This document shows, piece by piece, positions 16,703-26,210 of a stretch of DNA of 64,000 nt. Each line of letters starts with the position of its first letter. Within the stretch, counting starts at the first letter, position 1. The stretch comes from an uncultured Alphaproteobacteria bacterium (GTDB lineage Bacteria > Pseudomonadota > Alphaproteobacteria > RF32 > CAG-239): contig CAKQDU010000003.1 in NCBI GenBank assembly GCA_934229625.1, positions 71,464 to 135,463 of the forward strand. The letters run 5' to 3'. Both the position numbers and the translations under genes were made by a program. The notes beneath the pieces are model-generated. The model did not search any database. It had not been told where the DNA came from and worked only from the letters and a program-made list of their open reading frames with translations.

Positions 16703-17703
16703 CTAATCATTTTGCTTGTCCTGAAGCAGCGTGGTTGCTGTTATTGCCTTTTATAATATATTTTTTGTTGCCGACAGTTAAAAAGTCTTGCGGCGAAGCA
16801 TTGAAAGTTCCGTTTTTGGCGGATATACGGCAAATTAAGACAATGAGCGGACGAGGATTTGCCTTAAAAACTCAAATTGTATCGTTTTTACGTTTGGCAA
16901 TTTTGGCTTTGTTATGGTGTTTTTTGGTGTTGGCTTTATGCCGTCCGCAATGGGTCGGAAAACCGATTCCTATTAAGAACGAGGGACGAGACATTTTATT
17001 GGTTGTGGATATTTCTAACTCTATGAGTGAAGAAGATTTTGAATATAAAAAAAGAATGTACAGCCGTTTGACAGCCGTTAAAAATGTGGTAGATGACTTT
17101 ATAGATAAGCGGGCCGCAGATAAAATGGGACTTGTTTTGTTTGGCACAAGAGCATATTTGCAGACGCCTCTTACCTATGATAAGCAATCTCTCAAAGAAA
17201 TGCTATGGTCAGCCGATGCCGGAATGGCCGGAAACTCTACATCTATTGGCGATGCAGTCGGAGTCGCACTCAAAACTTTATCGGAATCTGCCGGAAAACC
17301 TGAAAATAAAGTCATCATTTTGTTAACAGATGGTGAAAATAATGACGGCAGTTTATCTTTACCGGAAGCAATTTATTTGGCAAAAGAGGAAAAGGTAAAG
17401 ATTTATACAATCGGTGCCGGCAGCGATAAAGAGGTCTTTTTCGGCGGTTTGTTCAGTATTCCGGTCGATAAAGGGCTAGATGAAAAAAGTTTAAAGGCCT
17501 TAGCCAAAGAAACAAAAGGCAACTATTTTAGGGCAAAGGATGTGGCGTCATTACAAGAAGTTTATGATAAAATAGACAAGCTGGAGCCAAGAATTTCGGA
17601 AGGGCGGTATGTTCAGGAAGTTAAGGAGCTGTATCCTTATCCGGCAGCGGCTGTATTAGTCTTGTTTTTGTTATTGCTGATAATGTCAGGAAAGGTAAAA
17701 TAA
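16699..17703 (+). CDS. batA: VWA-domain membrane protein, BatA-like
   Basis: 334 residues from ATG 16699 (GGAG upstream, ATGA overlap with the preceding gene). Two membrane helices near the N-terminus (about 8-28 and 55-78) and one at the C-terminus (about 305-325) enclose a von Willebrand A domain. Its metal site is intact: DISNS near residue 107, a Thr in the YLQTPLTYD loop, and TDGEN near 214. Bat proteins were linked to aerotolerance in Bacteroides and probably act in a periplasmic assembly. It is the second gene of a four-gene operon. Confidence 0.88.
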   Translation: MTNHFACPEAAWLLLLPFIIYFLLPTVKKSCGEALKVPFLADIRQIKTMSGRGFALKTQIVSFLRLAILALLWCFLVLALCRPQWVGKPIPIKNEGRDILLVVDISNSMSEEDFEYKKRMYSRLTAVKNVVDDFIDKRAADKMGLVLFGTRAYLQTPLTYDKQSLKEMLWSADAGMAGNSTSIGDAVGVALKTLSESAGKPENKVIILLTDGENNDGSLSLPEAIYLAKEEKVKIYTIGAGSDKEVFFGGLFSIPVDKGLDEKSLKALAKETKGNYFRAKDVASLQEVYDKIDKLEPRISEGRYVQEVKELYPYPAAAVLVLFLLLLIMSGKVK

Positions 17704-17705
17704 AA

Positions 17706-19601
17706 ATGAGTTGGTGGCATGATTTTCATTTTTTACGTCCGTGGTGGTTGCTGGGACTGATTATTCCGTGTTTGATTTATGTTTTTTCATATAGACGAGC
17801 AGCAGCTCGTTCAGCATGGTATAAGGTATGCGATGAAAACCTGCTTAATTTTTTATTGGTAAAAAATGATGGCGAGAAAAATTCGGCTTCTTCTGTGGCC
17901 GAGGCTTTGGCTGCTTTATTTTTGGTTTTTGCGCTGGCCGGACCGAGTTGGATAAAAAAAGAAAATCCGGCTTTGAGTGTTGAAAATCCGGTAATGATAT
18001 TGTTGAATATGTCCGGAGATATGTGGAATAAAGATGTGTCGCCAAGTCGGATAGAACGTGCCAAATATGTAATAAAAGATTTGACGAAAGAGCTTAAAAA
18101 CACAGAAAGCGGTCTTATTGTTTATAGCAAAGAGCCGTTTATGATTACTCCGCTGTCAGAAGATTTTTCCATTATAGATAATATGATGCCGGCGCTGTTG
18201 CCGAATATTATGCCTCAAGACGGAGACAGGCTTGACAGAGCTATAGATTTGGCGGTGGAGCGGATGACAGGAGCCGGTTTGCAAAACGGCAGCATTATTG
18301 TGATTTCTTCGGATGTCGGAGAACGGTTTGATGCGGCTTTATCAAGTGCTGCCGCTGCGTATGACAAAGGTTTTGGCGTAAATGTAATCAATGTAAGCTC
18401 TAAAATCGGCGATAAACTGAAAATGGTTGCCGACAAGGGTAATGGACTATACTTGAATTATAATCAAAACATGGAAAATTTGGTGGATAAGATAAACGAT
18501 ATTACCGCTAAGGAAATTAAGCAAAGCCAAAATATGCAGACGGTATGGGAGGATGGCGGATGGTATTTGCTGTGGATACCTGCGTTGTTTATTTTATTCT
18601 TTTTTCGGCGCGGATTTTTAGCTGCTTTGTTTATTTGTTTTGCGTTGACCTCGACAGCTCAGGCTGATTGGTTTTTGAATGACAATCAAAGTGCATTGCG
18701 TAAATTTAAGCGGCAGGAATATGCCGAAGCGGCAAAACAATTTAAAGATTTTCAATGGAAAGCTGCCGCAGAATATAAAAATGGCGATTATTTATCTGCT
18801 TATGAAAATTTTTCTAAAAAAGACGATGCTGTTTCTTTATATAATCAGGGAAATGCTTTGGCAAAAGGCGGAAAAATTGCCGAAGCTATAAAAAAATATG
18901 AGGAAGCTTTGCAAAAACAGCCTGATTTTGAAGATGCCGAGTTTAATTTGGAATATCTGAAAAAACAGCAGCAACAACAAAATCAACAGCAACAGAATAA
19001 AAATAATAAAAAACAAAATGAGTCGCAAAAACAGCAAAACAAATCTCAATCACAGTCGGAAAACAGTCAAAATAAACCGGAGAATGACAAGCAGTCTGAG
19101 AGCAATGCTGAAAATGAGCGGCAGAATAATAAACAAAGTGCTGAAAATTCGCAGTCTCAGAAAGGTTCTGAACAATCTCAAGACGCGGATAAACAAGCGT
19201 CTCAACAACAAAATGAGCAACGTGGAAAAAATGATGAAGCGCAAAATCAGCAAAATGAAATGTCGGCTGAAAACGCGGCGCAACAGCAATCGTCCGAAAA
19301 CAGACAAAATCAAACAGACAGCAAAAATATCGCTTCTGAGCCGGAAAATAATAAGGCAAATGATGCCCCAATGCCTGACGAGCAAAACATAGATGAAACC
19401 CGGTTTAAATCGGCAGAAAACGGCGAAGAAGAACAACAGGGAATGTCTGTTGGAACAGATGATGAAAAATCTGCTGAGGAACAAGAAAAAATTAGGGCAA
19501 GAATGCAAAAATTCCGTCAAATTCCAGAAGATAAAGGCGGTTTATTGCGAGCGATGATTTATAAAGAATACGCAAAAAAAAGATATAATGATTCAAAGTG
19601 A
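17706..19601 (+). CDS. batB: VWA plus TPR fusion, BatB/BatC-like, with Gln/Asn-rich tail
   Basis: 631 residues. Membrane helices lie near 12-27 and 66-85, then a VWA-like domain (about 95-270), a third helix pair (about 285-315) and a TPR region (about 330-420, with YNQGNALAKGGKIAEAIKKY). After it come about 150 residues of low complexity, dominated by Gln, Asn, Ser and Glu. The VWA metal site is degenerate (NMSGD where DxSxS is expected), unlike the preceding gene, so it probably does not bind metal in the usual way. The fusion joins what are often separate BatB and BatC proteins. Confidence 0.85.
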   Translation: MSWWHDFHFLRPWWLLGLIIPCLIYVFSYRRAAARSAWYKVCDENLLNFLLVKNDGEKNSASSVAEALAALFLVFALAGPSWIKKENPALSVENPVMILLNMSGDMWNKDVSPSRIERAKYVIKDLTKELKNTESGLIVYSKEPFMITPLSEDFSIIDNMMPALLPNIMPQDGDRLDRAIDLAVERMTGAGLQNGSIIVISSDVGERFDAALSSAAAAYDKGFGVNVINVSSKIGDKLKMVADKGNGLYLNYNQNMENLVDKINDITAKEIKQSQNMQTVWEDGGWYLLWIPALFILFFFRRGFLAALFICFALTSTAQADWFLNDNQSALRKFKRQEYAEAAKQFKDFQWKAAAEYKNGDYLSAYENFSKKDDAVSLYNQGNALAKGGKIAEAIKKYEEALQKQPDFEDAEFNLEYLKKQQQQQNQQQQNKNNKKQNESQKQQNKSQSQSENSQNKPENDKQSESNAENERQNNKQSAENSQSQKGSEQSQDADKQASQQQNEQRGKNDEAQNQQNEMSAENAAQQQSSENRQNQTDSKNIASEPENNKANDAPMPDEQNIDETRFKSAENGEEEQQGMSVGTDDEKSAEEQEKIRARMQKFRQIPEDKGGLLRAMIYKEYAKKRYNDSK

Positions 19602-19608
19602 GGAAATT

Positions 19609-21369
19609 ATGAAGAAAATAGCATTTATAACTCTGGTGTCATTTTTAAAAGTTTCGGCTTTGTCTGCTGAAACGTTAACGGCAAGCGTTGATTCTTCCGA
19701 GGTTCCGATGGGAGAGGTCTTTAATTTAAATTTGTCGTATGATGGCAAAAACGGGGCTTTGCTGCAGCCTGACTTGAGTGTGCTGCAAAATGATTTTAAT
19801 ATTTATTCAACATCTAGTTCCTCGCAAATCAGTTATATAAACGGTCAAAGTTCCGAGCAACGTGATTGGGATATAGGTTTATTGCCTAAGCATGAGGGAA
19901 ATGTGACAATTCCGGCCATAAGCGTCGGTAAATATAAAAGCCGCCCGTTGAATATCAAAATTTTACCGCAGGGAACAACTGTTTCTTCAAAAGGCACAGA
20001 AAAAGTGCAGAATGACAATCAGCTTGCGGAAGCAAACAAATTTTCGGTCGATTTGTCGGTGAATATGCAGCAGCCGTATGTCCAGCAGGAAGTTAATGCC
20101 GTGCTGACAATCAAAGACAGGGTTGGTTTGCAGCTGACTTCCGAACCGCAGTTTGCCAATGCTGAAAATTGGATTATAAAACCATTGCAAAAGCCGGAAA
20201 TAAAACAGCAAAATGCAGAAACTGAAATCAAATTCCATTATGCCATGTTTCCGCAAAAAAGCGGCGAACAGGATTTGCCTATAGTAAAAATAAACGGTTT
20301 TTATACAGAATTTGAAAAAGTGGCAAAACATCCGTTGCTGCATCAGGGAGTCAATAGTTTGTTTCAGTTGATGAATGTCGATTTTGATGAGATGTTCGGC
20401 ATACAAAAACCGGTTGAGTTATACACCAAAACAAAGAGTATAAAAGTTTTGCCGGCTGCCGCCGAATATGGCACAAAATGGTGGCTTCCGTCGGATGAGG
20501 TAAAAGTCAAAGCTATATGGAATGAAAAGAAGCCTTTGTTCAAAGTCGGTGAAACCGTGGCGCGTAAAATTATTATATTAGCTTCCGGCGTGGCCGAAAC
20601 TCAGCTTCCTGAAATAAATTTTCAGGAAAATGAAAATTTTAAGATATATCCTGAAAATCCAGAATTGGATTCTAAAGTTTTTGACAATCGGGTTATTGCT
20701 CAATCAATAACCGGAGTTGTGTATATTCCGCAAAAAAGCGGCGAGCAAATTTTGCCGGAAATTAAAGTTCCGTGGTATGATATAAAAAACAAAAAAGTTG
20801 AGATTGCCGTGATTCCGGCAGAAAAAGTTTTTGTTGAAAAAGGTTCCGGCGCCGAAGAAATTACTGCTGAAAAAAATATAAAAACTTTAGAAACGGAAAA
20901 TCCGTTTGATGTATCGCAGCAAAATCAGGAAAAGACATTGCAGAAGATGGAAAAAAACAAAAATACGGTTAATATTTTGTGGGTCGCTGCGGCATTTGTC
21001 GCCGGATTACTTATAAGTCTGCTGCTGCGTCGCCGGTCGCCGTCCGGAGACACATGCAAAACAGGTTATAATTGGTGTGCTGCAATACGAAAAAATTTAG
21101 CGGAGAAAGATTATCGTCTATTGCGTGATAATTTAATTTTGTGGGGAAGCAAAACTTTTTACGACCAAAATATTGCAAATCTTGAAGATTTATCCGGAAT
21201 TATAAATAATGAGGATTTCAGCAGTCAGCTGCGTAAGCTTAATCAAAATTTATACGCCGGTGCTTCCGAAAAAATTGACGAGGGTATAATCATGTCTGTT
21301 ATAAAAGATTGTAAAAATCATAAATCGGTTCAAGCCGAAAATGAACCTTTGCCAAAACTTTATAAATAA
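19609..21369 (+). CDS. batD: BatD family protein
   Basis: 586 residues from the ATG at 19609, which follows GAGGAAATT; it begins with a signal peptide (KKIAFITLVSFLKVSALSA). Beta-rich repeats follow, typical of BatD: the early VDSSEVPMGEVFNLNL, then IPAISVGKYKSRPL and IPQKSGEQILPEIKVPWYD. One membrane helix at about 455-475 (NILWVAAAFVAGLLISLLL) anchors it, with a small cytosolic helical domain after. It closes the Bat operon. It likely works at the periplasmic face with the two VWA proteins. Confidence 0.88.
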   Translation: MKKIAFITLVSFLKVSALSAETLTASVDSSEVPMGEVFNLNLSYDGKNGALLQPDLSVLQNDFNIYSTSSSSQISYINGQSSEQRDWDIGLLPKHEGNVTIPAISVGKYKSRPLNIKILPQGTTVSSKGTEKVQNDNQLAEANKFSVDLSVNMQQPYVQQEVNAVLTIKDRVGLQLTSEPQFANAENWIIKPLQKPEIKQQNAETEIKFHYAMFPQKSGEQDLPIVKINGFYTEFEKVAKHPLLHQGVNSLFQLMNVDFDEMFGIQKPVELYTKTKSIKVLPAAAEYGTKWWLPSDEVKVKAIWNEKKPLFKVGETVARKIIILASGVAETQLPEINFQENENFKIYPENPELDSKVFDNRVIAQSITGVVYIPQKSGEQILPEIKVPWYDIKNKKVEIAVIPAEKVFVEKGSGAEEITAEKNIKTLETENPFDVSQQNQEKTLQKMEKNKNTVNILWVAAAFVAGLLISLLLRRRSPSGDTCKTGYNWCAAIRKNLAEKDYRLLRDNLILWGSKTFYDQNIANLEDLSGIINNEDFSSQLRKLNQNLYAGASEKIDEGIIMSVIKDCKNHKSVQAENEPLPKLYK

Positions 21370-21429
21370 CTTGCACAAGCAAAAAAATTATGTTCTAATA
21401 AGCGAAAATAACAAATCAGAGGTTGACCG

Positions 21430-22368
21430 ATGTTTTTTTTGAAAAAAGTATTTTTATGGGGGTTATTTGCTGTCCTGATGTATTTTGGCGGTGCCGGAAC
21501 CCAAAGCGACAGCACTTCGCTTCAGGGAATGGGCTTTATGGGCGTTGTTATCGCATTTGTCATTCTATATATATTGTTTAAGTTAATGTGGTCGACCGTA
21601 AGTTTTTTATTTACTTTTTTTGTTATAGGCGCTGTTGTGGTTTTTATTTTATATTGCTTGGGTATAGTTGGCGGCGCAGGTTCTTCGCAGAGTGTCGGCA
21701 AACAATTGCTTAGCGAAGGTGAAACTTCTGCAGGATATGCTCAAAACAGCAGCGGTTCTGGCGGATTGGAGGCGGTTTACACCGGTAATGAACAAAAAAA
21801 CGAGGAAGAAGGTAATTTTTTTGATAAATTGTCAGAAGTATTCGGTAAAGAGACTGAGCCTGCTCAAATAAGCGGTTTTAATCCGCTTGATTATCCCGAA
21901 ATTCACGGAGTTCCTAAGGTTGTGACCGGAAGTATTTTGCGCCTTAACGGTTTGAATATAAAATTGCTGGGAGCCGATGCGCCGAATCTTGAACAAAATT
22001 GTTCAAATTCTCGCGGACAAGCCTATGATTGCGGTCATAAGTCTGCAAGCTGGCTGCAAAATTGGATAAACGGTCAAGAAGTTAAATGTCATATTTTGGG
22101 GAATGTTATAAAACATCGGGCAACCGGTGTTTGTTTTTTGGGCGAATATGATGTGGCTGCGGCGGTTGTAGAAGCCGGATGGGCCGTGGCTTATACAAAA
22201 AATACGGATGTTTATGTTCCTTATGAAAAACAAGCGCGCAAAGAACTTAAAGGATTGTGGAGCGGCCGTTTCTATCGTCCGTCCGATTGGCGAAAGATGC
22301 AAGCTCAGCGTGCTAAAATCAGTAATGAAAAAAAATCGGATTGGTTTAATTTTGACGGGTGGTTCTAA
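21430..22368 (+). CDS. Membrane protein with SNase-like domain
   Basis: 312 residues. Three hydrophobic helices (about 5-20, 34-55 and 60-83) are followed by a Gly/Ser-rich linker and a staphylococcal-nuclease-like OB-fold domain (about 155-290). The domain is recognised by VTGSILRLNGLNIKLLGADAP, a Cys pair (QNC...YDCG), then TGVCFLGEYDVAAAVVEAGW and the closing WSGRF. Several catalytic positions of the classic nuclease cannot be assigned with confidence, so activity is uncertain. It overlaps tsaE by one base (TAATG). Confidence 0.78.
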   Translation: MFFLKKVFLWGLFAVLMYFGGAGTQSDSTSLQGMGFMGVVIAFVILYILFKLMWSTVSFLFTFFVIGAVVVFILYCLGIVGGAGSSQSVGKQLLSEGETSAGYAQNSSGSGGLEAVYTGNEQKNEEEGNFFDKLSEVFGKETEPAQISGFNPLDYPEIHGVPKVVTGSILRLNGLNIKLLGADAPNLEQNCSNSRGQAYDCGHKSASWLQNWINGQEVKCHILGNVIKHRATGVCFLGEYDVAAAVVEAGWAVAYTKNTDVYVPYEKQARKELKGLWSGRFYRPSDWRKMQAQRAKISNEKKSDWFNFDGWF

Positions 22369-22817
22369 TGGAAAAAGTTTTTATATCTGATAGTGAAGCG
22401 GATACCGGCGCTTTGGCCGAAAAATTGGCGGCAATCAGCGTGCAGGGAGATGTTTGGGCCTTAAACGGCACATTGGGAGTCGGCAAGAGTGTTTTTGCCA
22501 GAGCGTTTATTCAAAAACTTACCGGAGCCAGAGAAGTTCCAAGTCCGACTTTTACGCTTTTGCAAACCTACAGCGCCGAGGCCTTTGATATTTATCACTA
22601 TGATTTGTACCGTTTGGAAAAACCGGCGGAAATATTTGAGCTCGGGGTGGAAGAAGCCTTTTATTCGGGAGTGAGCTTGGTCGAATGGCCTGAAAGAATG
22701 GGAGCGTTTTCGCCGCGCAATATGTGGAATGTGAATATAGAAATGAATGGTAGCGGACGCAAAATCACCATTTCTACCGAAGATGTAAATAAACAAAAGC
22801 GGCTTGCCAATGTCTGA
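22368..22817 (+). CDS. tsaE: tRNA threonylcarbamoyladenosine biosynthesis ATPase TsaE
   Basis: 149 residues from ATG 22368. Walker A is GTLGVGKS (about 32-39), and the switch-like VPSPTFTLLQTY and HYDLYRL segments are family hallmarks. TsaE is the ATPase partner of TsaB and TsaD in making t6A37 on ANN-decoding tRNAs. Its neighbours overlap: one base with the SNase-like gene, eight with hprK. Confidence 0.93.
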   Translation: MEKVFISDSEADTGALAEKLAAISVQGDVWALNGTLGVGKSVFARAFIQKLTGAREVPSPTFTLLQTYSAEAFDIYHYDLYRLEKPAEIFELGVEEAFYSGVSLVEWPERMGAFSPRNMWNVNIEMNGSGRKITISTEDVNKQKRLANV

Positions 22818-23250
22818 GTTATGCACAATGCACGCTTCATTCGTTTTGTGGCGTAATAAGGGAATTTTGTTTAGGGGTAAATCCGGCAGCGGCAAATCTG
22901 AGCTGGCGCTGAAGTTTATAGAAAACAAAGGCGCTGTGTTGGTAGCTGATGACGTCGTTGTTTTTAAAATGCGGCAAAATCGGCTGATTGGCGAGGCTCC
23001 GCAGAATATAAAAGGTTTGTTGGAAATAAGAAATGTCGGTATTTCTCGTTATGATTTTGTCAACGAAGCCGAAGTTGGTTTGTTGGTAAATTTGGTTTCG
23101 TCAAAAGAAAATCTTGAGCGTCTGCCAAAAAATAAAACAGAAAACATTTTAGGTGTTGAAATTCCGGCAATAGATTTGTATGCTGAGGACACGACAATTT
23201 TGGAAAAGATTATTGTCAAGCTGCGCGATAATCTTTTGAAAACAGAATAG
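22810..23250 (+). CDS. hprK: HPr kinase/phosphorylase, short alphaproteobacterial form
   Basis: 146 residues from the ATG at 22810, overlapping tsaE. Only the C-terminal catalytic domain is present: P-loop RGKSGSGKSELAL (about 20-32), the LVADDVV strand and the QNIKGLLEIRNVGI signature (about 67-80). Gram-positive enzymes are about twice this length; the short form is usual in Alphaproteobacteria, where it controls nitrogen-type PTS. The usual companions (a mannose-type EIIA, rapZ, HPr) are not next to it. Confidence 0.88.
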   Translation: MSELCTMHASFVLWRNKGILFRGKSGSGKSELALKFIENKGAVLVADDVVVFKMRQNRLIGEAPQNIKGLLEIRNVGISRYDFVNEAEVGLLVNLVSSKENLERLPKNKTENILGVEIPAIDLYAEDTTILEKIIVKLRDNLLKTE

Positions 23251-23261
23251 GAAATTTGAAT

Positions 23262-24053
23262 ATGCTAAAGAAAAACATTGAAGCGTTTTTACAGCTTTTG
23301 GGTAAGCCTCTGCTTTCTTTTGTGCTGGAGCTTGGAGCGTTTACGCGTTTTGTGGCAAAGTCGGTGTATAACTGTTTTGTGCCGCCGTTTTATATTAAGC
23401 TGTTTTTTAATCAGTTTTTGAATATGGGGTTTTATTCGCTGCCGGTTGTTGGTTTAACTACGCTGTTTGCCGGTATGGTGATTGCTATTCAGACCTATTC
23501 GGGTTTTTCTAAATTTGGTGCTGAAAGCGCTGTCGCGACGGTAGTTTTGATATCGGTTACGCGTGAACTCGCTCCGGTTTTGTCGGCTTTAATGGTTGCC
23601 GGACGTATTGGCGCGGCGATGGCAGCAGAAATAGGAACAATGCGCGTTACTGAGCAAATTGACGCGTTGGTTACACTATCGGCAAATCCGTTTCGCTATT
23701 TAATGGCGCCGCGACTCTGGGCCGGTGTGGTGGTTATGCCGCTTTTGGTGCTGTTCGGCGATATTATCGGTATTTTCGGCGGTTATGTGGTCGGAGTTTA
23801 TAAGCTTGATTTTAATCCGGCTAACTATATTAACGCCACCATGCAGAATCTGCAAGCGATTGATGTGATTTCAGGTATGGTGAAAGCCGGTGTTTTTGGT
23901 TTTATAATTTCAATAATGGGGTGCTATCACGGCTATCGTTCCAAAGGAGGCGCTCAAGGCGTGGGCGAAGCTACAACTAATGCCGTGGTTTCGTCGTCCA
24001 TCCTAATTTTAATCTTTAACTATTTAATTACAGAAATGTTCTTTTCTAAATAA
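23262..24053 (+). CDS. mlaE: MlaE-family ABC transporter permease
   Basis: 263 residues from ATG 23262. It has the hydrophobic pattern of five or six helices and the family phrases NMGFYSLPVVGLTTLFAGM, SVTRELAPVLSALMVAGRIG and EQIDALVTLSANP. MlaE is the inner-membrane permease of the system that moves phospholipids between the envelope membranes. It is followed after eight bases by its ATPase. The MCE substrate-binding protein (mlaD) is not in this cluster. Confidence 0.92.
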   Translation: MLKKNIEAFLQLLGKPLLSFVLELGAFTRFVAKSVYNCFVPPFYIKLFFNQFLNMGFYSLPVVGLTTLFAGMVIAIQTYSGFSKFGAESAVATVVLISVTRELAPVLSALMVAGRIGAAMAAEIGTMRVTEQIDALVTLSANPFRYLMAPRLWAGVVVMPLLVLFGDIIGIFGGYVVGVYKLDFNPANYINATMQNLQAIDVISGMVKAGVFGFIISIMGCYHGYRSKGGAQGVGEATTNAVVSSSILILIFNYLITEMFFSK

Positions 24054-24061
24054 GGTGCGCC

Positions 24062-24814
24062 ATGAGTGAAAATAAAATAGAAATTCGCAATTTATACAAA
24101 GCATTCGGTAAAAAGAAAGTGCTTGATGGTGTGGATTTAGATATTAAAAAAGGCGAATCCCTTGTGGTTATCGGCGGTTCCGGAACAGGTAAGTCTGTTT
24201 TGATTAAGTGTATTCAAGGTTTGTTAACGCCTGATTGCGGTTCAATCAAAATTGATGATGAAGAAACAGTCGGCAGCAAAAAAGATATTCATGAAAAAAT
24301 GGGAATGCTGTTTCAGGGCGCGGCTTTGTTTGATAGTTTAAGCGTATGGGAAAATGTGGCGTTCCGGCTGCTGCAGAAAGGCGAAAAGTCACGCAAACAG
24401 GCTAAAGTTTCGGCTATCCGCGTGCTGCGTCAGGTTGGTTTGGCTCCGGATGTTGCCGATTTGTCTCCGGCAGAACTTTCCGGCGGCATGCAAAAGCGCG
24501 TCGGCTTGGCGCGGGCGATTATCAGCCGTCCTGAAATTATCTTTTTTGACGAGCCGACAACCGGTCTGGACCCAATTATGGCTGATGTGATTAACGATTT
24601 GATTATAGAATCCGCTCGCGGTTTGGGTGCAACAACTTTGACTATTACTCATGACATGGCTTCGGCGCGCAAAATTGCCGACCGTATCGCTATGCTGTAT
24701 AAAGGAAAAATTATTTGGTCCGGTACGGTAAAAGAAATGGATAAGTCCGAGAATCCGTATTTACAGCAATTTATTCACGGCTGTTCTCAGGGGCCAATAA
24801 AAATGGAAGTGTAG
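24062..24814 (+). CDS. mlaF: MlaF-family ABC transporter ATPase
   Basis: 250 residues. Walker A GGSGTGKS (about 38-45), Q-loop near LFQGAALFD, signature LSGGMQKR (about 139-146), Walker B IIFFDEPTTGLDP and the His switch in TITHDMASA are all intact. It pairs with the preceding permease for phospholipid transport across the envelope. Confidence 0.93.
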   Translation: MSENKIEIRNLYKAFGKKKVLDGVDLDIKKGESLVVIGGSGTGKSVLIKCIQGLLTPDCGSIKIDDEETVGSKKDIHEKMGMLFQGAALFDSLSVWENVAFRLLQKGEKSRKQAKVSAIRVLRQVGLAPDVADLSPAELSGGMQKRVGLARAIISRPEIIFFDEPTTGLDPIMADVINDLIIESARGLGATTLTITHDMASARKIADRIAMLYKGKIIWSGTVKEMDKSENPYLQQFIHGCSQGPIKMEV

Positions 24815-24817
24815 GCT

Positions 24818-26200
24818 ATGGCTAAGAAAAACGTCAGTTTATATGTTTGTCAAAACTGCGGCGCCGCTTATCCGCGCTGGCAGGGAAAGTGCGATTCTTG
24901 CGGTGAGTGGAATACAATTGTTGAAGAAGTGCAGAAAACTGATGGTTTTTCTAAAATAAATCCGCGTAAAGAGGGTAAAATTATTGATTTTGTACCGCTC
25001 AAAGGCGAGCAGAACACTTATGCGCGCCTGCAAACCGGCATTAAGGAAATTGACCGCGTGACCGGCGGCGGATTGGTTCCCGGCTCGGTTATTTTAGTGG
25101 GCGGCGACCCCGGAATCGGAAAATCCACCTTGCTGCTACAGGTCTGCGCCGGTTTGGCGAATAAAGAAGAACACTATCCATGCTATTATATTTCTGGAGA
25201 AGAAGCCATTGACCAGGTGCGTATCCGCGCTGGTCGATTGGGACTGGCTGAAAGTCCGGTCAATTTGGCAAGTGCCACGGATGTTCGCAATATTATTACC
25301 ACTCTGGAAAAAACAGATGCCGCGGTTGTGATTATTGACTCTATTCAGACGATGTATCTGGATGAGGTAGAATCCACTCCGGGAAGTGTCGGACAGGTGC
25401 GTGCCTGTGCATACGAGTTGATAAAACTTGCAAAACGCAAAGGATTTGTGCTGTTTTTGGTCGGACATGTGACAAAACAAGGCGAAATCGCCGGTCCGCG
25501 TGTTTTGGAACACATGGTTGATACGGTGCTTTATTTTGAAGGGGAGCGCGGACATCATTTCAGAATTTTGCGTGCGGTCAAAAATCGCTATGGCGCGACT
25601 GATGAAATCGGCGTATTTGAAATGCAGGATAAAGGCTTGGTTGAGGTAGAAAATCCATCGGCTTTGTTTTTGGCAGAGCGGCAGGGCAATGTTTCCGGTT
25701 CTTGTGTGTTTGCCGGTATAGAAGGCTCTCGTCCGCTGTTGGTTGAAATTCAGGCTTTAGTCAGTCCGAGCGGCTACTCTACGCCAAAACGGGCGGTTGT
25801 CGGCTGGGATTCTAATCGCTTGTCTATGATTTTGGCTGTTTTGGAAGCTCGCTGCAGTATGAATTTCAGTTCGCATGATGTCTATTTGAATATTGCTGGC
25901 GGCTTGAAAATTACTGAACCGGCGGCAGATTTAGCGGTTGCGATGGCGGTTATATCATCGCTGACAAACAAGCCTTTGCCGGCAGACATGGCTGTATTTG
26001 GAGAAATCGGACTATCTGGAGAAATCCGAGCGGTAAGTCAGCCGAATTTACGCATGAAAGAAGCTCATAAATTAGGCTTTGTAAGTGCTATTATACCGCC
26101 GTCGTTCGGTAAAGATAAAAAAGATAAAGGCGCAAAAAATTATGAACTTTCCTGTTATGAAATCGGTAATGTTCATCGTTTAATCAATTGGTTTAATTAG
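24818..26200 (+). CDS. radA: DNA repair protein RadA
   Basis: 460 residues, normal length. The order is an N-terminal zinc finger (CQNCG...CDSCGEW), a RecA-like ATPase with Walker A GGDPGIGKSTLL (about 91-102), the RadA-specific KNRYG motif (about 250) and a Lon-like C-terminal domain. RadA is a branch-migration helicase that works with RecA in recombination. It starts three bases after the mlaF stop, within the same run of genes. Confidence 0.95.
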   Translation: MAKKNVSLYVCQNCGAAYPRWQGKCDSCGEWNTIVEEVQKTDGFSKINPRKEGKIIDFVPLKGEQNTYARLQTGIKEIDRVTGGGLVPGSVILVGGDPGIGKSTLLLQVCAGLANKEEHYPCYYISGEEAIDQVRIRAGRLGLAESPVNLASATDVRNIITTLEKTDAAVVIIDSIQTMYLDEVESTPGSVGQVRACAYELIKLAKRKGFVLFLVGHVTKQGEIAGPRVLEHMVDTVLYFEGERGHHFRILRAVKNRYGATDEIGVFEMQDKGLVEVENPSALFLAERQGNVSGSCVFAGIEGSRPLLVEIQALVSPSGYSTPKRAVVGWDSNRLSMILAVLEARCSMNFSSHDVYLNIAGGLKITEPAADLAVAMAVISSLTNKPLPADMAVFGEIGLSGEIRAVSQPNLRMKEAHKLGFVSAIIPPSFGKDKKDKGAKNYELSCYEIGNVHRLINWFN

Positions 26201-26210
26201 GAGCAAAACT

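Noticed and set aside
18943..19520. Several frames on both strands across the Gln/Asn-rich part of the BatB-like gene
   Set aside because: Low-complexity codons of the real gene create open shadows in the other frames.
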